Below the pieces are notes generated by a model. The model was given only the letters and a program-made list of their open reading frames with translations. It was not told the DNA's origin and searched no databases. Shown here in pieces: positions 12,301 through 22,100 of a stretch of 64,000 nucleotides of DNA (position 1 is the first letter of the stretch; the number at the start of each line of letters is the position of its first letter). The position numbers and the translations under genes were made by a program. This DNA comes from Heliocidaris tuberculata (Eukaryota > Echinodermata > Echinoidea > Camarodonta > Echinometridae): positions 12,560,971 to 12,624,970 of the forward strand of contig CM046850.1 of the NCBI GenBank assembly GCA_025618425.1, written 5' to 3'.

Positions 12301-12522
12301 ACATGTAAGAATTGGTTAGTATAGGAGCAGTGGTCACAGGAGCATGTGTCATACAGCCTGTGTAACCTGCATCTAAAGTTCTGTCTATTACTTTATATAA
12401 AGTATTTCTTCTTTTTTCACATTTTATTTTCAGAGGGACTGCTTGGAATGGCAATAGTTGGCGGAGCAGCAGTAGCTTTGGCAGGTCTGGTTGGAGCTGG
12501 CATTGCTCTAGCGAAGAAGTAG
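3336..12522 (+). CDS. FIS1: Mitochondrial fission 1 protein (FIS1), exons 2-4, 5' partial
   Basis: FIS1 is a tail-anchored outer-membrane adaptor that helps recruit dynamin-type fission machinery to mitochondria and peroxisomes. Three coding exons are visible: 3336-3545 (phase 0, acceptor after TTTTATGCAG), 5534-5639 and 12434-12522 (stop TAG 12520-12522). Together they give 134 residues. Exon 2 encodes the TPR-like block with TQFQYAWCLVRSRYKDDMRRG, the VLLEELL helix and the FYLAIGYYRLK block. Exon 3 gives DYTNALKFVQGLLQIEPNNR, the second TPR-like repeat. Exon 4 starts EGLLGMAIVGGAA, a glycine/alanine-rich transmembrane anchor ending in Lys-Lys. Adding the roughly 18 residues of a typical first exon gives the usual 152. 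That first exon was not found and probably lies left of the window. The last intron (6.8 kb) holds several transposons. The gene is convergent with GPR180. Confidence 0.95.
3595..4480. repeat. Intronic repeat with GAATTCGGCC ends (FIS1 intron)
   Basis: Between the first two visible FIS1 exons. GGGGAGAATTCGGCC at about 3731 is mirrored by GGCCGAATTCTCCTCCC at about 4449. TTTTCGGCCG also recurs near 3915 and 3939. This suggests a degraded inverted-repeat element. Exact ends and target duplication could not be fixed. Confidence 0.35.
4784..4805. repeat. Poly-G tract, 22 nt
   Basis: Uninterrupted run of 22 G in the intron between FIS1 exons 2 and 3, continuing into AGGGGAGG. It is the longest of many such tracts in the window. 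Confidence 0.9.
5817..7507. mobile_element. Tc1-like non-autonomous foldback element with IR/DR ends
   Basis: Flanked by TA (5815-5816 and 7508-7509). It begins CAGTAGTCCTCAAAATTATT and ends with the near-exact complement. About 200 bp inward, each arm repeats TTCAAAATTATTCATACCC (about 6013 and, inverted, about 7300), the IR/DR arrangement of Tc1-family transposons. The inverted similarity extends far inward, including the GGGCCCTAGGGGA-type block near 6390 and 6940, leaving a centre of roughly 450 bp. No transposase frame remains. It lies in the last FIS1 intron. Confidence 0.85.
7664..9139. mobile_element. Inverted-repeat element with GTATTCTGAAAA ends
   Basis: The left end carries three direct copies of GTATTCTGAAAAyTGTT-like sequence (about 7670, 7728 and 7826). 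The right end carries two inverted copies (about 9029 and 9118). TTGTTGTATCTT also recurs inverted at both sides. The interior is the AGGTCA satellite. Precise boundaries and target duplication are uncertain. Confidence 0.6.
8030..8640 (+). repeat. Degenerate ~150-bp tandem repeat with AGGTCA direct repeats
   Basis: About four diverged units, each containing GATATCTCAAGAACCA-like, ATGAACTTCAAACTTGG-like and AGGTCAAAGGTCA-like blocks. AGGTCA clusters lie at 8080-8099, 8228-8249, 8373-8404 and 8524-8550. A TCCGTCTGTCCGTC block precedes the array near 7985. Confidence 0.65.
9775..9895. repeat. CT-rich low-complexity tract
   Basis: Pyrimidine-rich stretch with a (CT)n core at about 9848-9872. 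The long open frame over it is a composition artefact. Confidence 0.8.
10020..10100 (+). repeat. Copy of the CCAGGGTTGAAG dispersed repeat
   Basis: Contains TTTGGTTTTAGG and TGTTTGTCCAGGGTTGAAGG, matching the copies at about 12185-12360, 19870-19990 and 41415-41580. It directly abuts the element at 10119. Confidence 0.5.
10119..11294. mobile_element. Second CAGAGCTGCCAA-family element, 6-bp TSD GAGACT
   Basis: Left end CATAGCTGCCAAC and right end GTTGCCAGCTCTG are inverted copies with two mismatches in 13. GAGACT flanks both (10113-10118 and 11295-11300). The interior contains a GC-rich block with CCTCGCTCGCTTCACTCGCT near 11185 and a roughly 93-bp tandem duplication at 10242-10415. No transposase frame. 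Confidence 0.7.
10242..10415 (+). repeat. Two tandem ~93-bp units
   Basis: CGTCATTGCCCCTTCAAAAA begins each unit (10242 and 10335), followed by a CCCGTCCCGC-like block and AAGCGATGT. It lies inside the element at 10119-11294. Confidence 0.7.
11398..12179. mobile_element. Inverted-repeat element with GCCCATATTCT ends
   Basis: GCCCATATTCTCGAAAATGG at about 11400 is mirrored by TTTCAAGAATATGGGC ending near 12178. The next 15 bp on each side (CCTAAGTTAAGCC-like) also match. It contains the poly-G-ended foldback element at 11501-12077. Target duplication not resolved. Confidence 0.6.
11501..12077. mobile_element. Foldback element with poly-G termini, nested
   Basis: It starts with 14 G then AGCACTCAGTATATAG and GTGGGTATGTGCCG. 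It ends CGGCAGCACATACCCACCAC, then GTCGAGTGC and a run of about 18 C. The arms are inverted copies over roughly 50 bp. Several short blocks of the type GTTCCAAAG recur inside. No coding potential. Confidence 0.65.
12180..12360 (+). repeat. GGGTTAGG-rich dispersed repeat copy
   Basis: Three AGGGTTAGGATA-type units, then diverging TTAGG-like DNA, then TTTGATCCAGGGTTGAAG and GAGCATGTGTCATACAGCC. It resembles copies at about 19870 and 41415. It ends about 70 bp upstream of the last FIS1 exon. Confidence 0.6.
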
Positions 12523-13694
12523 AACTTTCTCAGGTCATATGTGGTTGTAAAAACAAAGGACATGTATTGGATCATCTCTTTTATACTACGGTCCTGATGA
12601 CATGTGCCAAGTGTATGGAACATACGAAAGTTGGAAGGAATTTCAACTTGAAGAAAACAAATGTTTGTATAGATTGTACCATGTGCAACTTGCATTTGTT
12701 TGTTCAACCATGTGTGGTCAAGATAGTGATTGTAAGACTTCATTGTGTATATCTATGATGGCCTGTCAGCCTTGTGTCATACCAGTGGGGTAATTTGTCT
12801 ACTCATTCCAACCTACGGGAATGTGTTTCTTTGAGTGGGACTACAGTTACAGTGCTGTATGGCTGCTCAAAGAATCCTATTGTAATCATATGCGGATGTG
12901 AATAATTGTGTGTGGATATGAAGAAAATATCACTTTCACAAGTTTTTATTCTGAAATAGTTTGACTATATTGCTCCAAAATTTAAGATAGATTTCTTTTC
13001 AACTCAAATAATCAGTTTCTGTTTCTGTGTTATACATATGAAGAAAAGGTTGTTAAGTGCTTCCAAGGAAAAGAACAGGAAGGAATGAAATATATGGACA
13101 TTTCACTACACAAACATGTATAACAATTATACTGCTTTTACATATACATTACAATGTATGAATACCAGTTGTACTATACATGCCATACATAGTAAATTAG
13201 TAATGAAATATAGGAAGGCTATGTATCCTCAAATACCATTATTTTGTCTTAAATGACTTTGAAAATTTGTTTCTTTCTATGTTTGCCTATCATCTACATC
13301 TACCTGTACATCTCTGATGTGTGTATGTAAATTGATCGGTCCCATTTTTATTCTGTGTCCAATTTGAGTTTCCACTTTGTGTAATAATTTTCAGAGGTAA
13401 CCAAGCAGTTTGAGCTTCTTTTTATATTACCAAGGATAACTCCTTGATATTACTTCTGTTTATTTCAATACTCACTGTAAAAACCAAAAATTTTCGAAGT
13501 AACGAAGGTTATTGATAAGTAGCATTTGCAAACTTTGTACCGGTATATTTTTATTTACAGGAGCTAGTTTTTTCTTAGAGCTAAAATTGTATGTTTCCTA
13601 TTTTATTTCAGTCCAATATTTTCTATAATGAAGAGGATATAAAGGGAGTTTTATAAGAGGTAATTATTAGTGCAATAGAGGTTGTAATTGTATA

Positions 13695-13868
13695 CAGTGG
13701 AAACTCAGTATAAAGAGGTCTGATGTAACAATATTCCTGATATAACAAGTTAATATTCCTGGTCCAAGCTCTTGATATTCTGTTGTTTTTTTAACCTGTT
13801 ACGAGATTCCTACTATAACAAGGTAATCTTGATGGTTCCAAGGACTTTGTTATACTGAGTTTCCACTG
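13695..13868. mobile_element. pogo/Tigger-like MITE
   Basis: CAGTGGAAACTCAGTATAA at 13695 and its complement ending at 13868 are flanked by TA. The size of 174 bp and the CAGTGGAA termini fit pogo/Tigger-type MITEs. It lies downstream of FIS1. Confidence 0.8.
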
Positions 13869-14045
13869 TACTGGCGATTCCAATCAATCATATGAACATT
13901 GAAACGCTTTCTCACAGTTCTTTTTCCACTCGCTCAGTTTCAAAGAAAGAGGGTTTAAATAAGTATTCTTCCATGGTGTTTTGTTTAGAACAATTCACAT
14001 GCATGTAGGAGTGAAAATATTTCTTATATTCTGTGTCCATCAGTG

Positions 14046-14336
14046 CAGGGTGGTCCATAAACAACAGTTCAGACATGTAAAATCGCAGCTGGGAAGGAGT
14101 ATAAACTGATGTGTGTGAAGCGCAAAGTCCTTTGCAACCGGGGTCCAGTGCCCGCTTGAGGGCCCAGGTGCAGGAAGCTTTGTGGTTTCAGAGGCTCTCT
14201 GAGTCTCTGGTGTAATCTAAGCCATTTTCAAACAAAATTAATGGCTAACATTTCATAAATAATGTTGGTTGAAAGTGATTATATATGAAATTTCAACCTG
14301 TGGCTGTTATGTTAAAACCTCTTGTGGACCACCCTG
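14046..14336. mobile_element. MITE with CAGGGTGGTCCA ends
   Basis: CAGGGTGGTCCA at 14046 and TGGACCACCCTG ending at 14336 are perfect inverted repeats. CAGTG occurs close outside both ends, but a clean target duplication could not be defined. Confidence 0.7.
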
Positions 14337-14339
14337 AGC

Positions 14340-16040
14340 AGTGTGCAAAGTAGAACATGTGACATAGATGTCATTTCCCATTTTACAGGGAAATTTATGT
14401 GTAGTAAAAAGGCTTGTTACAGCAGAATACTCCTTTAATTTTTCATTGATTTCCAATCTGCTCATTATTTTCTAGGATTTCCCTGCTACAGGTATGTGAC
14501 AGATCAAATTCAATATATTTTTTTAATTAATTCATTCCTGTTAATATAGTTCATCCATATATTGCTAAACTAAGCATGTAAAAGGCAACATTATTTACAT
14601 GTAGCAATCATACAAGCCAATATGCCTTGATAAAATCATATTGTAGAACTATTGTGGAACTTTTAAGGATTTTCTGTTGATTACTGCTGTTACATGGATA
14701 CAGACCATTTGAAAGCATGATTAAGCTAAATGAAGTCACATTTATGATACATGTACTTTGATAAAAACTTTTCTTGACAGTGCATATCACTAATAAATAT
14801 TGTCTATCAATGGTTAGGGAATAAATGAACCCACCCATAGCAGTTCAGTGTCTCCTTTTAGTGATGTTTTTGCATTATCTTTTGATCCAGAATGCTAGGA
14901 ATTACACATCATGCATGAGCAGAAAGAGCAAAATCACTGAAAATTTTGAGTATATTTGTAATGTCCCGTTTATAAGAGCAATTTAATTGTAACTTATCAT
15001 TCTCTCCGTATTGGCAACGCAGTGTAAAATATATCACTATTTGTGTGTGCAAATTGACAATTCTTGTGTTCAATTTTCATTCACACTGATATACTTTTAT
15101 TTCCTTAAACTATGGAGAAGTGCAAAAAAAGAATAATTTGTGCCAATTTGAAGAGGGAAAGCTGATTAATTTAGGCTTCAGATAAACTGTGAACTGCTAT
15201 GGGTTAATAAGACAGCCTATTCTGCTATGAACATTCCCTACATCCATTGATATTCGTTGCATTTGTATATGCATGCAAATAGATGTAGAACACTAGCACA
15301 TGCTTGAATACAATCTTGCAGGGCTTGAGTTACATTAACCTAGAAGTTTCTTTACAAATAAACTCTATACATTGGTATTTGATTTTGAGAGAAAAATTGG
15401 AGAAAGGAGAAAGGATTTTATCTTTGTTTTAGATTATTTATCAGATCATTTCATATTGATGCTCGTGTATGTTAAATGTAAAAAAGTATACATCACAAAT
15501 ATGTCATGAGGTACATAAGGATATGTTATTTGTGTTCGATTTTGTAACATTTTTTGTTATAAGCTGATAAGCTATTCTGTATAGGCTGCATACAGCATAC
15601 AGCATACATATAAGAATAAAAATTTAAGAATTTTGAACAATATTTTTTCTCTCTCTCTCTTTACATGTTCCATAGCAGTGTTATATTTAAAAGAAAAAAA
15701 TGGTGTTGTTTGTCAGGGGTAGGGGGTGATGGCAGTCATTAAATTCTGCTTGAAATTACTCTTATCTGAAAAATTTGCTCCGGGGGTTCATTAACACAGG
15801 TACAATGTACAAAACTTCAGATACACCATATTGTTTAGTGTACATAGCATACAACTCCCCTACATGTAGCATGTTAACAAAATCTTAAAAGTCAGATTTG
15901 GTGTTGGATGGATTGGGGGGGGGGGGGCAAGTGAAGGGATATTGTACAAACTTTATATTTTGGGACCAACCCACAAAAAATGTTTTAAAAACATGCAACC
16001 AACAATAAAATGCAGCTGTCCTACCTGATAGCCCATCAGG
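14340..16040. other. Intergenic DNA between FIS1 and GPR180
   Basis: AT-rich sequence without a recognisable gene. AATAAA at about 15615 is a possible distal poly(A) signal for FIS1. A 13-nt G run lies at 15915-15927. Confidence 0.4.
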
Positions 16041-16156
16041 TCAAGGTCTATTCTAAGCCGATGTAATAAAGTTGCATTTTATTATTTTAGATAGGTTATA
16101 ACCTATCTAAAATAATAAAATGCAACTTTATTACATCGGCTCGGAATAGACCTTGA
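16041..16156. repeat. Near-perfect 116-bp palindrome without a loop
   Basis: Arms 16041-16098 and 16099-16156 are complementary with only two mismatched positions (TA against CG near 16063). The centre is AGGTTATAACCT. No target duplication is seen at the edges. Confidence 0.9.
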
Positions 16157-16159
16157 TAT

Positions 16160-19100
16160 AATGTGATATGTGCTATACATGTACAAGAATGGAATATTAT
16201 TAATGATGAATAGATCAAGAAAAATCAGTTAAAGGGTAGGATATCCACAAAAAGAAAAAAAGGGGGAGAGATGAAAGAGGAACAAAGAGGTACACCACAT
16301 ATTTAGGCAGAGAAGATATGGATTTCCATACAAATTAGTTTTTATTTACATTCCTTTAACAGATTTAAATACATGTACAGTATTTGCTCACAGGATTCAT
16401 GAGCCTACTTCTACATTTGAGGAAGCTAACATATAAAAACTAACATGAAAAAGCTGCAGCAGGCTTGCCAACAACTATAATACCCACAGCACTTCATAAC
16501 CTGGGAGTTGTATGGTATGGTATGGGGGTCTCTGAGGGGTATTTCCTGGGGTTAGGAATGAACACTAGTCATGAAAATATAATAATGATGACAATGATCC
16601 CAGGGTACACTCATAACCAATAATGCTCTTCCCGAGGGCCTTGCAATTCAATACCCACGCAATGCCAAGTGCACATTTAATACACTTGGGTTGAGAGGGA
16701 CTATTGTCCAATGATGTACACATTTCGTATGAGAGGCGAGAGACTTCACCACAATGCTCCTAAATTTATTACACATTATAACAAGGGATATCTGCTGGCC
16801 ACATTTCTTAGTTTTCTATTGTTAATAGCCCAAATAACACATGTAAAAAGGTTTCCTTGTAGCAAACCCAGTGGTCCCATGGTATTTTTGCAATGAGGTT
16901 CCATTGCACATGTACATGTAGGCCTAATAACTACAAACAGTCTAGTAAAAGGTAATGGTAAAAGAAACATCACAAACTTGAATATATATGCTTAAAACCT
17001 GAGCACATCTTAATTCTGAAGTCCACATATATTCAGCTGCATGCACCATTTTATGTTGTTGTCACAAGTTCCAAATTGCATTAATATGGCATATAGAAGT
17101 ATGTTTAAAGGTAAATAAACCAAGGCACTATCATAATTTCTGAGCTTGGTAACGAAAAAAAAAGTTAATGAGATATCACAGATCGTCATTTCTTTCTACT
17201 AGAGGCATCATAATAATTATAGAGTTGTGAGAAAACTAAAATGGCAAATAATGGCATCTGCATACAGAATTTATTGTATACATTCAAGACAGAATTATAA
17301 ATACCAGTAAATACATTTTCAAAGAGATATAGCCAATATGTAAATAGCAATGGCTATTGAGCCTGATCGGTTAAGAGTAGGCATTTTGTCTGTCCGTGAC
17401 ATTGAATATTTTATGGATTATAATTTTAAAAGGCGACCATGGAAACCAAAATTTTATCAAATTTCAACTCCTTCAATTATGTCTTGGCACAATGAAACAT
17501 AAAATAGCTCGTTTCAATTAAACATTTATTTTCTACAGGCCTTTAAACTTTCAAAATTTGTCAAATGTCCATCCGTGACTAACCGATCATATTACAAGCT
17601 TTCAACATAAACGTATTGTACATATGTACGTGCATGCATGACTGGCACAATGCTGAAAAAAAAAAAGGCATATATCGACTGACAAGTGCATATGATTATC
17701 TTTCTACCTCAAGCACTGGATCATGAACAACTCTTTGTGTAAACACATAAATAAAAAAAATCTTGGTGTAAACATCAAATTTAAAACTTCTAACGTACTC
17801 AAATGCCAAGAAAACTACTATTAGACATATTTGGGGGCTACGAAGTAAAAAGATCTCGGGTGTTATGGATAGCAAGATAATCTAAATCCAATGTAATACA
17901 AACACAAGGTGAACGTGTCATTAAAAAAGTAAAAGAAATAAAGAAAAGACAAAAAAGAGAAGCAAATCTTTCTTTCACTAAGTTATGATAGCTGCTTGGA
18001 ACTTAAAAATTTGTGTTAGCAACAACTTTCATATCTACCTAGAATTTACTTTTAATTCTAGAGGCAGATTTAGTTCTGACCTTGTTCCATCCCCTGTCTG
18101 TGCTAACTGGTTTACAAAGAATTTTTATAATTATCAAATAAATGAGCTTTCAAAGAAAAATGATGGTTTTAATTCTTGTTCCCTTGTTTAATTTGGTTTT
18201 TTATATCCTTAATATGATCAACCTTCACAATGTTTGTTTCTGTTTTTGGATTTTAAAAACTTTACTGGTAGAAAATTTACCTTCTTGGGTGGGATTTTTC
18301 CACCCATGGCACGCACGTAAAAGTAGTTAAAATGTTCTGACAAGATCCCTGCATATATAAGACGCCACTCTGATTCTTAGCATATTATATTGCGAAGACT
18401 TTAAGCAAAACAATTCTACAAATAATTACCATTCTACAGAAAGTTTAAAGGAAGAAAGCAGTTCTAATCATTCACTACATACCATAAGAATTCTATAAAT
18501 ACATAGGTTTACATAGACAAAGAAGTAATTATATAGTAAAAAATTTATAAGTCGTAAATGCAAATGTTAAGCACACATTTCTATAACTTTTTATAGGGTA
18601 ACAGAAAGTATTCAATACGGTGAAATATTATCACATGATCATAAATAATTTTAAATGAGGACAGGCAGGCACCAAAACAATTTTCCAGAGTAGATTGAGC
18701 ATACATGCTTCAGACATGAAGCATGTACCAATTGTTTGCAATGTCCTAACTGCACACATTTTCCTTGTGTGATTATATTTAACTTCGTCCTGCATCTTTG
18801 GTGATATGTAACAACACTTGGAAAATTCTGAATTCTGAAAAGATATCTCCTTTCAGAATGCAATCACATCTTTAAACCCTCATTTCAATAAAAAAAAAGT
18901 AAAAGGCTTATTAGTCTTTCTCAAAGTTGCTGACAATCATAACCTTATTTTGAATAAAGTGGACAATGAATGGAAATAGGACTGCATCTTGCTGTAAAAG
19001 GTGCAATTCTGACACAGCACTTGCAGTCTTACATTAAATGTTAGAGAAAAAGAAAAAGAAAAAAAGCTAAGACAACTGATTTTTATATTTAAATAATTCA

Positions 19101-19165
19101 TAATAATACGTAATCGAGAGATATAAGAGTAAATGCTATTTATCTAAGTTATTGTATGCCTTATG
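16160..19165. other. Region downstream of GPR180, no other gene recognised
   Basis: It probably holds the GPR180 3' UTR, whose end could not be fixed. AT-rich, with purine-rich tracts and no frame resembling a known protein. Confidence 0.4.
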
Positions 19166-22100
19166 TCATGACGAATAATTTTTCAAACTAAAGTTCTTCT
19201 CTAATCGAAGTGGTAATGAAGATGATGAAGATAATGATGAGATTTCCCAGTAGAGACTTCGGGAGAGGAAGAGGCGATACAGTAGCACTACGATAGTTGC
19301 TTGCACTGATGTGACAGTCATGATTAAAAACTGTGAGAAGGGATAAGGGCAGAAAAAACCAGAGTATTCAGTGTTTATTATGACATTAAAAAAAAATATT
19401 TGTGCAAGAGACAAAAAGGGTGCCCCGAGACTAAACTTTGGCCCAGGAAATTCTCTTTATTGATCAACCAGCTCTCCCCCCCCCCCCCCCCCTACCACCA
19501 CCACCACAACTCTACAGGTCTGACCGTCAAGCTACAGTAATTATAAAACTGGTCCTTTATCAAGAAAATTGAATTATTTAAGGTTGAATGTACTTTTTAA
19601 AGTATTTCTTGCATCATGCCAACAGCAGAAGTTTAAATGTCTTACCCGTTTTCTGATGTAATGTGAGAACAGCAATGATACAAAGACTAACACTGGATAT
19701 GCAAAGAACCATATAAAGGACATCTGAAAGAGAAGAAAAATTAAATGAAGGATGAATATTCAAGAATGAAGGAAAAATATTCAAGAACTTTCTATCAAAC
19801 ATACATGAACAAGATGTACTCTGACATATGCTGTGGCGACAGCTGCTTTGGGTTTTAATTTGTCAAAGATAAGGTTAGGGTTGCGATTTTGTTAAATTTA
19901 TGTATAGTGCTCGGTCCAGGGTTGAAGTTGAGAATTCAGTTATTGTAAGATATTGACTTTACAGTAATTGTTGCCAGAGCATATGTCATACAACCGAACA
20001 GGAACATTCACGTTTCAAAGAGTAACACATTGATTACTTTAGTGAGTAGATTTCAATCCATATAATTTCTACTAATTATAATAATACCTTCTCTTGTTTC
20101 CAAGCCTTTAGGGCTCTATATCAAATATTTTTTGTTTTTTCAAATGCCCATCATTCATCCCTTTCAAGAAATGGTTATCACTAAAGCTCAAACAGTGAAA
20201 TTAAAGAGGACCAATCATCACCTAATAATTTGCTATGTTTTGGGTTTTATGCCAGTATACTCAATTATTGCTTTGGTAAAGAGATATTATATTCTCTATT
20301 CAAATAACAGTAAAAGCATTTCAGTAGACTACTTGACGCACCTGTGTGAGGGGTTTTCTTCATCCTTTATTTTCTTCATACTCCTTAACCGTTCACCCAT
20401 AGGATGCCTGGTAAAGTGCTTCGAGTTGGTTTTATTCACACTAGCTTTACAAATTTTATTTTTTAGGTAATTGGTTTTCTTCAAGCTTAAATCCCAGCAA
20501 AGCATCATGATGAAAATATTAATATAGGTTTTCCCGGCCACTTTCATCATTTTTTCATTCAACTTTACATATGAGACATTCAAAGTAACAAATTTTCCCA
20601 CCCGTCATTAAACTGCTTGTTCATTATCGCATTCACGGCATTTGAATTAATCAACGAGCAAACAAAAAGTGACATTTATCTTACAATTGACATGGACACA
20701 TATGCCTGCAAAGGCTCCTTGCTTCATATTTTTCATGATTTTTTTTTTCTCGTTTCCATTTTTATTTACCTTTTTCAGTCCTCTTTATTTTGAAGTCATC
20801 TTTTTGTGATGCCTTATTCATCAATGTCATTGATGCTATAACATTTTTTTAGTAGAAGTAAATTTATTCGTGTATCTTCTTGTTCATTCATGAGTGTAAG
20901 TCTTTGTTAATCTATCAACACATTCTTTTCATCGAGGGGAGGGGGGAAGGGGTTGAGATGAGGGAAGGGGATTTGCCAAGCTTTCATCCATCAATTTCTT
21001 CCGGACCAGGCACTGAATAATCCTAGTATGAATTGGAATGAATATTTGTGAATTTGAAATGACCTCAGGGGAATTTGAATGACAAAACTTACCACGAATT
21101 CTGTCTCTTGTGAAATTGAATGCACCTTCAAGATAAAGTTGAGTTCTGGTCATGAGATTGAATTGTGAAAGAAATTGTCTCAAAGCTTTTGGGAAAGTTG
21201 ATTATATAGCACATTAGAATTGGTGTATGCTGTAAGGTTTTGGAATCACCAAATTACCTTTATTTACCTTTCCAGATTTTCCTTTCCCAGAACTCAACCT
21301 TCTCTTTAAGTGACTTTTAAACTGATTGACTCTTTGGGAAATCAAACGTCCAGAAATGAAATTGAATATGGCAATGTGCTTACTATGAAATTAAAAAGCG
21401 AGAAACAAAAGCATTCAATTTCATTCGAAAATGAATGGTTAATCATGAAAATGATTGGTGAAGTTGTGAAAATGACTGGAAAAACCTATAAATACAGGCA
21501 TATAATATGAGTCAATTGATCACAAAATCCTATACATTCTTTTTCATTTAGTTCTTTGATATGTTGATAATGATGATGACGACTTGTTGTATTGTGTCAG
21601 TATCTGCTTCTGCTGGCCAGTCATGGTTCTTGCTCTAAAAATATGATGTAAAAATACTGTGCAAAGTGTGGTACCTTGGCAAAGTTACTGTAAAATTCTC
21701 TCCTGACTATACTCTTCTCCTTTGAGACCACTTTATGGAGGTTATGAGCGAAGATGATGGCCAGAGAAACCCTGCCCATAATGGTCACTACTCCCAGCAG
21801 ACTCTGATGACTGTGATATGCAGAGTGTTGTGTGAATAGAAACTGCTCCAGTAAGATGAGAAAACACTGCAATGGAAACAAATCAACAGGTTTTGGTGTT
21901 TCAAACTACAGTTAACTCTGCATAAGTCGACCTTCCATAAGTCGAATAATCGCCTTAGTCGAAGCAATTTTTCAGAACAGAATGAGCAAAACATGTGTTT
22001 TTTACCTCTTCTAAGTTGAATTTCGCCTTAGTCGAACAGATTTCTGTGGTCCCAAGAGATTCGACTTAGGCAGAGTTACCTGTACATGTACTTGAAAGTC

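Noticed and set aside
12417..12743. A 108-codon minus-strand frame over the last FIS1 exon
   Set aside because: Antisense shadow of the FIS1 anchor exon.
16041..16156. microRNA precursor
   Set aside because: No loop and near-perfect 58-bp arms; this is a DNA palindrome rather than a miRNA hairpin.
20132..20470. A 112-codon plus-strand frame in a GPR180 intron
   Set aside because: Hydrophobic AT-rich translation with no family resemblance; no splice or repeat context.
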